From the NCBI GenBank assembly GCA_000310025.1, contig FN649751.1:5679938-5743937 (forward strand): DNA of 64,000 bases, read 5' to 3'. Position numbers and translations under genes: made by a program. A model generated the notes under the pieces. That model searched no databases. It was not told the origin of the DNA and saw only the letters and a list, made by a program, of their open reading frames with translations. Origin of the DNA: Ectocarpus siliculosus (taxonomy: Eukaryota; Sar; Phaeophyceae; Ectocarpales; Ectocarpaceae). Shown in pieces: positions 35,642-48,700 of the stretch (the stretch's first letter is position 1; every line of letters begins with the position of its first letter).

Positions 35642-38600
35642 ACCCCAAACGTGGGCGGGGGTCTACTCATCGTCTGGTTTCTTGTCTTGATCAGAAACAA
35701 ACCTTAGAACCACCAACTTCTTGCTTGGGCCCAAGCGACGCTCCGATTCCTTCGACTATCGTACACATGTAAGATTGAGTGGTGGGCATATTCGCGGAAT
35801 TGTCGTGCTCTCGTAAACATTGGTATCCACATGGTTTCTTCACGTGAGATGCCATCTTCTGCATGCGTCTCCTTTTCGAGGCAGTGTTTGCACTCGTCTT
35901 GATTCTGTTGCACCCCGAGAGCACATCTAGGGACAAAACGAACGGTTACACGCTTACCGTTCTCCTCCTGTTCCTCCTTCTGTTGCTGCCGCCGCCGTTG
36001 CTGCTGCTTCTCGGCCTCCTCCTCGTGCTGCTGCTGCTCAGCCTCCCCGTGCTGCTGCTGCTGCTGTTGCTCTTCTTTCTTCTCCTCCTGCTGCTGCTGT
36101 TGCTGTTGCTCCTCCCCCTCTTGCTGCTGCTGTTCCTGCTGCTGCTCCGTCTCCTTCCCCTCCTTCTCTTGCTGCCCCTGCTCCTGCCCCTGCTCCTGCT
36201 GCTGCTCCTGCTGCCCCTCCTTCTCCTCCTCCTCCTCCTCCTCCTCCTCGTGTTGCTGCTGTGAAACGACCCCCGGCGTTTCCGCAGCACCGGGGGGCAG
36301 CGGCGGCGCCGGCTGCGGCGGCAGCGGGGGGGTCGGCAGCAGCGAGCGCGCATCCCCTTGCTCCTCCGGTGGCGCTGGCAACGCCTCCCAAGGCTTCTGC
36401 AGCACCTCACTCTGCGGGGCCTCCTCGACCCATCGGGAGTGGTCCGGCTTGCGCTTCGGTGGGCAAGCGAGGGCGGTGATTTGGGGTACAAAAATTCAGG
36501 GTGAGATGCGAGATCAAGGTGCAGCCCCTTCCGAGCGTCGAGGCACAACCACGGTCAAAGATCCTAGGAACGATCCTAGGAACGATCGGGCAGCCGTGGC
36601 GTCTATGACGTCACGTCGCCTAAACCATGGGTTCCGCAGCCGACCACGCTATTAGGCATTGGTAATCGGCCACCTCGGGGGGGGTCCACGCAGACTTCGC
36701 ACCAAAAGTTCGGGGTCGGTGGTGGGGGTGGGTGGCTGGCGTTATTAGTGGTGTCTCGAGGCGTCGTTGAAAGAGTTGTGGGCATAGACCACTGTGCTCG
36801 GCGTGTTGCCTGTGTGCGTTCGCCGGTCGGTTCCGAAAACTCGTCTTTGGGCGTTCACTCACAAGTTAAATCGAACCGTCACACGAAACTCGTTTACACC
36901 CTTAGCCGGAGCCTGCACGCAGTCCGCGTCAGACGTACAGACGTCGTCGGCTGTCGTAGGATTCCCACAACAACACGCGCTCTTCTAGATACTTGATTGA
37001 GGTTTGGTCGGTGGTTAGGGAGGGGAACACGGGGGGCGGGTGGCGGGCGTAGTGCCTGTAGTGATGGGGCGCAAACCACTTCACCCCCCCCCCTTCAGAC
37101 GTGCAGTTGGGCCACTTTGTGTCTCGATACTCGGCTTCGCCCAAGAGATATAACAGGCTAAACGACAGACGGATATTGCTTGTGCTAAGAGTGGTCAGAT
37201 GGACCTCCAATACGTTGGATGGCACACACACAAGTCAGTTCTCGCCAGCAAATGTCAACAGGTACCGCGTGGGTGGCGAAAATCGTGCCGTCAAAAGTGC
37301 CCCAGGGGCATTGGGAGGGGGGTATCCATCGTAAACAATGCGGCGAAATGCAAGGTCTTACATCGGACGCGAGGCTGAAGAGGAACGTCGTACACGGCCA
37401 AAACGACACTGGCTGTTGGTTGCCATTCAACTTTGCATTGAGTGACTTGTGCAATCAACGACGAAGACGCTGAGGGATTCAAAACCATCACCGCCATAAA
37501 AAAAAAAGCACATCCTCATCAAAGACGGCCACGCTTAAGTTGAAAAAGCGTGCCTACCTGCTGAGTCGTGTCAGGGGATGCACTCGTCTGTTCGGCCTTG
37601 CTTGTGGTGATGTCGTGCTTCAACTCCTCGTCGGGGAGGGTTTCCTAAAAACGCGGGTTTGGGTGGGGCGGGGGCGGTTGCTTAATTATTACCACCGGAC
37701 TCGGAAGTGTGGAGTGCGCTTTAATGAGCCCACAAAATGGAGCCCAAGCAGCCCGGTCTTGGACACACCTAGAGTAGGACAGCACTTATTCTGCGAATGA
37801 AACCACACAACTTGGGAAGGCGGCAATCGGAAAAGACATGCCGACGACGATGGCAGCGACAGGACACAGTACGAGCAAGACGCCTACCGTCCAACCGAAG
37901 GTGTAACGCAAGCGCACTAGCTCCCGCCTCGCCACCACTCGGCAACAACAGGCTATACCGGAACCTCCTAGGGCTGCACAAATAACACGTCAAGGGTGCG
38001 ACCACAGCCGATTGATCGCAACACCCGTACCGTGCCGTACAACCCGTGGAAGAAAGACACGCACGACGACTACCCAACGGGTTACGGTCGATTTTGTCGT
38101 CTCAACCAAAAAAAAAAAACTTCGATCGAGAGACCGCAGCAGCAGCAACAACAACAACAACAACAACAACACTGCTGGTGTCTGACCGACAACAACTTGT
38201 GACCCAAACGTGTACACTCACTACCACCGGAGACACACGACCCCGCTATCCGCGTTGTTTTCGTCCGACGGCCCCCACCACCTCTTCTAGTGCCCCGTCC
38301 CCTCGACGTATTCACGTAGGGCCGAAAGCACCACCAAACCCTCACGTCCGTTCACAAATGTTAAAATTGATGTCTCTCGCGGAACGCAGCAACAAACCCC
38401 ACCCTCCAATCGGCCGAGCGCCAGATACGACAGAGAAGAAAACGAGAAAGACACGTCCAGGTTTTTTATTGAGGTATTGCTAGTTCGCGCACACGATGGT
38501 ACACACAGCACCACACCCGACGTCCAGCCAAACCCGCAGCGAGATTTGGTCCAGAGGCACAAAGGACAAATCAAAAACACCGAGCAGAAAAAAAAACAAG

Positions 38601-40936
38601 CATCACCCCACGTCGTTAATTGGTCGAGAACGGCCTGTCACAAAAAAAAAAGACGCTAAAAAAGAAAAGAGAGTCTCAACCAACTCACCTTAAAACCAAT
38701 TCCAACACACCTTAAACCAACTCCGACACGTCTAGGCGGTATAGCTTGCACACGCGCGGCTAACCCCGGCAGCAAACAACGCCGTCTCTGAATTTTCTCT
38801 GTGTGTGTACTCGTAGCCATGCATGCCGTAGTAGTCGTTAGACCATTGACCTCGCATCCCTACAAAGCCGGGACTGAGGACGCCGGGTTTTCACAGGACC
38901 AGGTCAACATAGCATATCACCAGGCGCGAAGTGCCGTGAGGTATTTGGGGGGGGATTTCTACCCGCTGTCCCCCGGATTACACCTTGGAACAGATGTCCA
39001 AAGATCTTGAGAGTGCTGCCTACGCGCACCTTCTATAGGCTCCTCCTCCCACAAGGGAAGCCTTTGACGCTCCAAAAAAATAGTAAACACATCGTTCGCG
39101 TCTTATCTCCCAATAAAGGACTGACGCCTTTTCATTGGTCAGCTTAGCGTGGCCGATGCCAATTTGGAGAAACGCACACACACACACACACTGCCTGCCT
39201 TCAATTCGGATAGTCACCTAGCCTCCCCAATGACGCTCCTTCCCCGGACCCCCCAGACCATGGCCTTTAAGAACGTTTTTTTGTTTTCAGCGGCTTGAGA
39301 CTGACGTATTTTCATTGGTCAGCCGGTTGGCGCGGTTGATGCTAATGACAAAAGACGCACACACGCACACGCGGCGGAGGATTTTGCCACAAAACACCAC
39401 CGCACAAACCCCGACCACAGGGGTAAGAGTCAAGCACACGCATACAAAAAGCTAGGAAGCCGGCGAAAAGCTTTGTGGCAATGTTTGCGTGGGTCACACA
39501 CACACGCACTCACACCAAGACGGGGTAGCAAATATGAAACACCAAGCACCAAGACAAGGCGCACCAACATATTCAAAGTCTGAATGCATCGGAAGAATCA
39601 AGAGTCCAAGACAGCGAGGACTGTCGGGGGGCGGAGGCGGCGGTGGCGGCGGCAACGGCAGTGATCGCCGAGTAGACGCCGCAACGCACTCTCGGAACTC
39701 AAGAAAGGGAAAGAGAGGGCATCGGAAAGATCGACCTAAAATACAAACAACAAAACCCAGCAACGTGATCATCATACAAGGCAAAAAGAGCGCGGTGTAC
39801 TTATGGAACACACGACACGGCTGCCACACGCGCCACTGCCCGCGACGAGCTGCTCTTCGAGATCACCCGTCGACTCGCTTGCACAACAGGGTATGTAAGC
39901 GAGAGGAAACCGTCTCCACGAACGGGAGCGCCAAAGCACCACGCCCCAAAACTCAACACAAGCGAACATTCCGTTTGGACAGCGAATAGCCCGTGAGCCA
40001 CCTCCCCCTCGCTACATATCCCCACCGCCTGGCTACTGCTGTAGTGCGCAACTTTTCCCAACGTCGCCTTCCCCTACATTTCTCCTTTGGCAAAACGTAG
40101 GCATCTAAAGGAATACGACGCTGACATTTTTTCAACTAGTGTTTCAAGGCCGTTAAAGGCCGTTATAGTACCTTGTGCTCCTCATAATCGTCATCGATAT
40201 CGGTGGCAGCGGCGGCACCACCCCCGCCTCCATCACTGCAACCCCCCGCCGCAGCCGCCGCCGCCGGTGGTGGTGGTGGCACGGTTAACGGCGGTGCAGC
40301 GGGTTGCTTGACCGGCATCGTGATCTTGAGCAGGCCCGACTTGTCGCGGGCAGCCGAGCACTTGGACTCGTCTTCCACGTCGTACGGCAGCGGCAGGTCG
40401 AGGTATCTGGCAATTAATACAGCAGAGTAAATAAAAAAAATTAAAAAAATACGTCGTCATCACACGGACAGGCAAATAGTCACTCGCCAGTGGCGCGTCG
40501 AGGCATCTAACAATGACAAACACAAAACAAGTCTAGTAACACACACGTTGTCGGTGTAGGCACACAGGAGGTGGGGAAGGCCAGAGTTAAATTTCCTGAA
40601 CTTTTCCTCTTGACATCAGCACGACATTGAGTGGAATCTTCCCCCGGTTGGTCTCAACGTTGCCAAAGAAAATATGGCACCCGTGTTTGTGGTGTAGGAA
40701 ACATAGATGCAGCTAAATTGTTAATAGCCGCCAGCCATCATTTAGTAGTACCGGGTGTAACTGTACATGGCAAAGAGACGTTGAATCAATCAACACAGGG
40801 ATAAATCAGACAAAAAACAAAAAAAGAACACATGTCGCGTGCATGCAGCGATCACCAACACCACGCGCGACAAGCGTGAGCTTCCCACGGGTGCAAGCGG
40901 GTTCGACAAGCTCGCTCACCCGCAAAGAAAAGAAAG

Positions 40937-41008
<72 letters not shown>

Positions 41009-44000
41009 ACTTGTGCGCGATACTGCGATATGAGGCGACACCAGAGTTTCATCGCTCCGAATGAATACCTATCGATTTTCTCGTCAATTACACTTGTAGT
41101 TCAAACCCGAGCCACCTTCAGCCGCAAATAAAACCCTTAGCCAGTACGCAAGGGTCGCAGCGGAGGGGCACCAGTCAAGCTTCGTGTGCGAGTCTTTGAA
41201 GAATGTAATATCCAATCCAGCAGTGAGACTACCGTTTCCAGATATTACGTCCCCAAAACCGAAAATTGAAAAATACCAAAAAACAAAAATACCCAAAACA
41301 AAACACACCCAACACTTCCATAGTCAGCCTGCACACATTTGGTCGAGAGAGCATAAATACTTTTATTTGCCATAAACGTAGGCATGTGTTCAAATCTTCC
41401 CAGTAGTGAGTGGTACACAAAAAACCTGCTGGTCACTGGGCTCATCTTGAGTCTGTTTAAACCTACAAATATAATTAGGATCACATCAGTGCCAGTCGGC
41501 ACGAAAAAAAAAACTTCAAGCCGTGGAGGTCACGCGTCCACACCTGGGCGAGCTTCCCTCTGGGTCGCTGAGGACTCCGATGGTCAGTCTCCTCACGGCC
41601 ACCACCACGTCCAGCTTGCGCGTCGGCCCCTGCAGGCGGACGAAGACGGAGGCACGGCAGACAGGAAGGCGGGTACAACGGCCCGTCCGTGACACGGGAG
41701 GGCGAGAGCCCCGACCAATCAGAAACAAACGCATGTAGCGTGGCATGTCTGTCGTCGTTGACCAACCAGCAGAACAAACGAAAAAAGGATGACAACAGTA
41801 GTTCTGACATCCTTCACCAATCAGAACCGACAACATAGCACGGCATTTCTGTCGTCGTTGGTCCACTATCAACAACTAGCAGTTGCACGGGATGCTCTAG
41901 TAACGCTGTACGTAGGCGTTTGGGGTTCCGGCTGGTATCACCGACTGCTCAGTGTAAAACGTAAAAAAACAGACTCAAACAAGTCCCGTATCATCAGCAG
42001 GTGACCCTCTCTCTGCGCAAGGCTTCAGCACACCCCTCCGAACGGGCTATTTTCTCGAAAGCCTTTCGTTCATGTGTTACGACTATTCTCTGAAAAGCAC
42101 AAAACACACACGGTCGCACCATGGCCGCACGAAACGGACGGGAAAAAGTCGGCAAAAGGTGGGCTCCGCAAAGGGGGAGAACTGGCTGCTACGCCGTTGG
42201 CACCGCCACGTCGTGCCGGTGCAACCGAGGCCGGGCTATTTTATTTTATTTTATTTTATTTTTTTAACGGCGGGTTACGTCTCTCCATAATGTTGGGAGG
42301 AAAGACGCGGTCCGTCTCGGTTCCACGTAGAGTTTGTTAACACCAACAACTGCTGCGTCAGGCGCGAACAGGTCGAAATAAAACAAACAGCGACTCCACA
42401 TACCCGCAACAATGTTGCCCAATAGACGCTCCTGGCAACACAGCAGGCGCGCAATACCTGCTTCACAAGACAGGGGTTCGATGCAAGGGCATAATGTGCC
42501 CTCTCCAGACATCATACCCTTGGCCATGAAACCACCCGCCACAACCACAAGCAATACACAGGAGCTCCGCTGCGGTGCCTACCCCCCCCCCCCCCCCCCC
42601 CTTAATTTCGAAGAAACAAATCTCACCGCATCCGCGGGGAGAGTGACCGTCACGACCAGCGTGCGCGGCGTCGGTGTCTGCCTGACTCTGTCGGTCGTGT
42701 GGTCCGAGATCTCGAAAGCCCCGCTCTCGACGAGCTTGTACGTCGCGCCCCCGGAACCTCTCCTAAGCCCCGGCGCTAGCTGCTCCGCGGGCGTGCTTTG
42801 CTCCTTCTCCGCCGGGGCAGAGGCAGGGGACGGGGATTCACCGTCCCCTGCTTTCTTAGGCTCCGCTGCTGCGCCAGCGGACCGCAGAGCCGCGCCATTG
42901 TCATCGGCGACGGCGGAGGTTTGAGGCCGATTTGCCTTCGATTTGATTTCTTTCCCCGCGTCTCTCTGAGAGGTCTGTTATTGTTGTGGGAGCGGCGGTG
43001 TGGGGATGGGGTGGGTTCCAGAGAGATGTGTGTTTGTATCGAGGGGTCCTCCAAAAGGTGAGCACCCACCCCTGTACTGCATAGATACTCTGGTCGAGAG
43101 GGGGGGGGAGGCGGGGGGTACGGGCCTAAATGCCCCTCGGGGATGAATAAGTTGAGGTTTCATACAACTTCCGGGGAAAAGGAGGACGTGTCCGGGAAAC
43201 TGGGGGGACACGAGGTCCTCATCCCCGGGATTAACAACAAAATTGCGTTCATTTGCGCGCGTTGCTGGATATTGGAGAGGGGGCGTCAAGAGGGTACAGT
43301 AGTGACCACCGTTTAATGCCGGTTGCCCGCTATAATGCCGGTGATATCGGCTGGATCGCACGGGCTGTATCGTGTTTGTCATCGCCGTTGTTGTTGCCTC
43401 CACGCACAGGGAAAATCGTTGTGACCCTTACAAAGTACCTCCAACTACTAAGACCAATGGCTTGCTGCGGTCGCAAGCTAGTCGGTGCGTTCGTTCTGCA
43501 AAGTGCTTCCCTAAACTGGACATATTTTCTGGGCCTAGGGGGGAGGGGGTAGAGGGGCCCAACAATTTCTACACGGTTTGCATGGTGGATTGCAACCACA
43601 GAAATCCACTCCCCACCTTGATCTGAACGGAACAAAAAGAACAAGACACAAGAAAATCGAGAAGAATAAAAATACGTTTGAGAAAAACAAAAGAAGGAAA
43701 CCAACCTTTGCGGAGAGAGTGCACCCACCTTGGCTTCTGCTGATGCTGCTGCCGCCGCCACAGGAGGGGCGATCGGTTGGCTATCCGTAGCGCGGTTGAT
43801 GTCGGCTTTGGCTACCATCATCACTGCGCACGGCCCACTCTTGTACTTGACACCCTTCAGGATTCGGTACTCTACCACGAGTAGCGATGGGTGGGCGGGG
43901 GAAGCAGCCGCGGGGGGGCGGGCGAGGTGCACGGGTGTCAGCAACGTGTGGGGGGGGGGGGCGAGCGAAGAGGGGGAGAGCGGTGCCATTGATCTCGCCA

Positions 44001-45679
44001 ACCTTGCTTGTACTCGGCACGCGTACGTAGCGAGCGAATGGTGCCGCACGTCTGCCCGGCTGGGGACGCTCGTTGGACCAATCAAAATCGTACCAGCGTC
44101 CTCGTGTATTCACGTCCGAACGCTTTCGCGAGAATTATATTTTGAAGCTATGAAATAGAGAGGGGGGGGTTCGTATCCCTATCCCTAACTCTAACTCCCA
44201 ACCCCATGCATATGTACCAAGTCGACGTTTTCTTGTGGTGTCGTTCTTTTTCTCTGGCGCGACAGCGTTTTTTCTCACACTTTCTTCTGCATGGCACTCA
44301 GACGGTACATGCATTGCCCGTTGCGTGTGGGGCTCGCTAGGCAGCGGTGGTGCGCGTGATGGCCGCCGAAAAGTCGCTGGCACTGGCTCTATTTCAGGGA
44401 TCGCGATTCCGAACCAAAAAAGCCTCCATAAAACCGGAACCATTTTTTTTTTTTATGTAGGCGGGCTGTGGTTCTTTTCTTACACATCACGGCCACAGCC
44501 CCAGCAGTTACTGTAGTAGTAGACATCCACACAGGAACACGGTGCAAACAAAAGGAAAGTAGGGGTGTGTGGTAGAGCAGCAATACTGTAATTGTAAAAC
44601 GCGCAAGCGCGGCTCTCCCACACAGGCACACAGGTGATGGGTACTGTGTCTGCTGTGGTGCATCACAACAGTGCAACAACAGTTATATAAAAAATCAGAA
44701 CAGTAGTTAGTTCGGGAAGGCCGTATTTCTCGCAGTTCACACACATCACGTTCACCCGTTGTATGCATAGACGCCCACACAACGCGGTGCAAACTCAACA
44801 CGGTGCAAACACAAGATTCAGCAGTAGTGTTATGGTACAGCAGCATTCGCACTGCACACATAGCTAAACGCGGCTATCGCAGGCCACACAGACAGAAGAT
44901 GTGCATACAATGTTCTAAAAAAAAACATAACAATTATTGGCGGGGTATTTTTCGACGCGGTTTCGAACCTCGGCAACGACATTTATTTTTTGTTTTGTTG
45001 AATTTTTTTGCTGGACCCTTCTTACATAGTAGTGTTAAAACACTGCGGCTTTCTCCCTCACGTTCATTACAATACGTACAATAGATCGATTGTTATGCTA
45101 TGTATTTTTTGCATCTACATTTTTGCGAATATTTCCGTAACGTTCTGAGAGTGAGAAGAGACAGAATGTGCATTGCCCCGAACGTGTTATATTTTAGTCA
45201 ATGCCCGATGATAGCGATTGTCTGGCCTCCAAAGAAAAAAGACGGCACAGCAGTTCAGGTGTTTTTTAGGTCTTTTGGTCTTGCGTCACTACCGGGAGGC
45301 ATTCTCCAACATCCCGGCACGGGAAACCTTGTATCCCCTACTTTGCATAAAACCACGCTAAGTCCTCGCTAGGCTACTGTCCGTTCACATGCACTGCTGA
45401 GCACGTTTTTCACTGCTTTGCCAGCAGCGGTGCGAGGCCAATAGCTTTCGGCGTAGGAACCGCCAAACCAGTGGCATACCGCCGTGGCGCGGTCATGACC
45501 AACTCGCTCCAGGTCCCATGGCTAGCAGCAGCCTCCTCTAACGGGGATCCACGATAATTGATCGATCGGTGGGATGATTCCACCTCAAGAGGAGGGACGT
45601 GCCGACTACGGTGAGACAGAGCGCTCTTGAGTGCCGAGCCATTGGGGACAACCACAATCGCAAAGACCACGACAACAAC

Positions 45680-45723
<44 letters not shown>

Positions 45724-48700
45724 GTAAGAAATACAAGGGTGGCGGGCGCGGGGGGTCATAGCCCCCCACGTCCTCCGTTTGTCCTTGAAGAGTGGATACG
45801 AAAGGGTATGTGAGAGAGGGCAGGAGTTGTAGGCGTAAAACGCATACCAAGTGGGAGGCTCTTGAGCTGGTGTACAGAAGAAAAAACAACGATTATAGAC
45901 GAAGCTTCGAGTCGGAAAGCGCTGACATTTTTAGCAAAGCGTCGAGTCCGGGCGCCCACATTCATACGATATCGCGAGTACGTGTGCCACAGCCTGTCGG
46001 TGTTGCAGTTAGCTATGGCCGTAGGGCTCTAGCACAGCAGTAGTACAATAGTCATATGTTTCGCACTCACACCGTGTCCCCCAGGAATATGTATACGAAG
46101 AGAGACTATGTTGTTCCGACAGCCAGACACATTACTCCGAAAATTCCGTCGGGGAATTGAGCGTGGCGTATCGGAAATTGCCGTCCGGCCATCGGACAGA
46201 ATTGGGCGCCATCGGGGAATTGCGTATCGAAAATTGCCGACGGGCCATCGGGGAATTCGGCAAACTCGGCAGGACCCCAGCAGCAGCAATTTCGCCGGCA
46301 GCACCATAGCAAACTTGAACTACACGGCATGGCTAAAGCGCTCATGTAACAACGATTACTGCATGTATGAAAGGTACACAGTAATGTTGCAGTCCACAAC
46401 AACGTTGGTACCACACACCAGACCCCATGCCTCAAGTTCCGGTTTGCATGCACAAACCAGAACAGCATTGTCAAAGAGGTTGTCCAATGAGGCTCGCCCG
46501 AAGAGGTCAGAGGGCAGATGCAGGTGCGAACGAGTCGTTTGCAACGGTTTATACGGCGAGGGCAGGTTGCCCGACGCTCTGCGCCCGGGGCTTCGCGGAG
46601 AGATGGGTCCCGCGGGCTCCGCGAAAGAGGGAGGTCTAACGGCGTCCGCTCGGGCGCTGGACGTGCTCGTGAAGTTATCGTGTCGATTTATCGTGTCGTT
46701 CTCAGAGTTGGTACAATTCTGCAGCCGCGCCGTGAGGCGTCGCGCTGAGGCCTCAGGGCCGAAGTTGAGCCAGAGCAAAGTTCCCTACCTGTATTTATTC
46801 TTGTTGGAAAAAATAAACATATTTTCATAGTAATAAAAAAGAAAAAACAATTACACCAGACCACTACCACTAACAACAACGACAGCAGTAGCAGCATCTT
46901 CTCACTCTTGTCCACCGTGATTTTCTCCTTGGTGCCCCGCAGAAAGGCGTCCTCCACCCTCTCCAGCGACGATAGCACCACCAGGTCGCGGAAGGCGCTC
47001 AGCCGATCGGCTCGCACCAGGGCTTCCGGATGGTAGCAAACATCGAACGTCGTCGTGCTACCGCCGCCTGTTAAGGGTCCCAAGACAAGGAAAGCACCAA
47101 CCAATCCAGGACAATACGAGAAGACAAGGAAATGTGCCGGGGACCGTCATAAAGAAGCCATCAGAACCCGCGGCAGAGAAGATAATGGGAAGGGAAGACG
47201 AGGGGTGCAATGACAGGAAACAAGATTGGGGGGGGGCAGTGGGGCCAGGGGGGGGGGGCAAACGGTTGAGAACACTCTCACTGCTTGTGCACGAAAATGC
47301 GAACGAGGCCCGTCTGTGCTTGGCAAAGGTTGAGGTTGGTTACAGCCAAAGCCAGCAGCAACCACGAACCGGCTAACACCAATACCCTGGCGGTCGCTAA
47401 CAACGGTTGCATGTATCGCAGCTTGCTCGGGTATACTACCTGCTCGGGCGCTACCCATAAAAACCTCTCCGCCCCCCTTCGACCTCTCACCCTTATCCTT
47501 CTCCTTGCGCAAGGGGCCCACAGCAACCGGCAACGACCACGCCTCTCCCCCCGGGCGGGAGTTGGATATCTTGCTGTACGGTTTCGCTAACTTGTCGGAC
47601 GTGACGACGTTCGTGAACAGCTGCAGGGAGACAAGACAAGGACAAAAAACAAAAGAGTCGAGCGCGACCCAAGAAAAGGCGATTGTTACGGCACCGCTTG
47701 AGGAGACCACGGGCTAAAAACAGGCGAAAATGCCTGGGTTGAAAAGAACGTCGAGAGACCAGTTCACCTGAGGAAGTCGGCAGTTTGAAGAAAAGCAGAC
47801 AAGGACAAAAGGTTCAGCAGCTACACCTGCCGCACACCAACACAACTTTCATGGGGCCTTTATTCCTTGCCGCTCCCTTCGCGATGCCTCTCTTCTCGCA
47901 ACCGGAACAGTCTCTTTCTCCCTGCCTACTCAGCTAGCTACTCACATGTTGTCCTTGTGCCGGTGTCACCGTCGTTCAATATCGTTCTTGCCGTACACCC
48001 TCCACAACCCATGCAACTTATAATAACCACACACAACATATCAATAACTGCTGTCAGACACAACTCATAAACTGCCGTCAACAGTTATAATAACCACACA
48101 CAACATATATAATAGCTGCTGTCAAACACAACTCATAAATGAACTGCAGTCAACAGTTATAATAACCACACAAACATATATAATAGCTGCTGTCAAACAC
48201 AACTCATAAATGAACTGCCGTCAACACACAGCTTTCATCAACCTTTTCGGGTTCTGCGTCCTTGGATCCCCGCGTGAACCTGGTCTTGATCACGAAGCCC
48301 GGCAGGGGGTGCACCACCTCCTTCCCCTCGGGCACCCGGTTCTGACTCTCGAGCTCGGAAATATACAGCTCTTGTTCCTGCCGGCCGGCGGGGAGAAAAC
48401 GAGACACAAACACGGGATGATGCAGGGTGTCGTTTGCAGCAAACACGCCTGGAGTCTCTCGGGATTGCAGCATCACAAACCCGCGCGGGACAATTGCCGC
48501 TGGCGGGGGAAAACCGTACGGGAGTATGGTGATCCAACTTGGTGCGGGTGGGAAATGGATCCGAACCAAAACCTGTTCTCAATCGCCATTGAGTACAAGC
48601 GCGCGTGGAAGCCATGAAGCGTGAGGAAGAGTACGGCCGTGGGGGGGGGACTCGGTTGTGCCGGTGTATGTGCCGGCAAATTCTACTGGCACTGCCGGTG

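Noticed and set aside
35863-36264. Plus-strand open frame encoding almost pure Leu
   Set aside because: It is the antisense of the Gln/Glu-rich Kintoun exon 10, which is fixed by phase and by flanking domains.
43330-44085. 251-residue minus-strand open frame
   Set aside because: Only 43871-43729 within it is coding, as Kintoun exon 6; the rest is intron read-through.
46108-46830. 240-residue plus-strand open frame
   Set aside because: It is built from the imperfect ATCGGGGAATTG repeats and lies wholly inside Kintoun intron 5.
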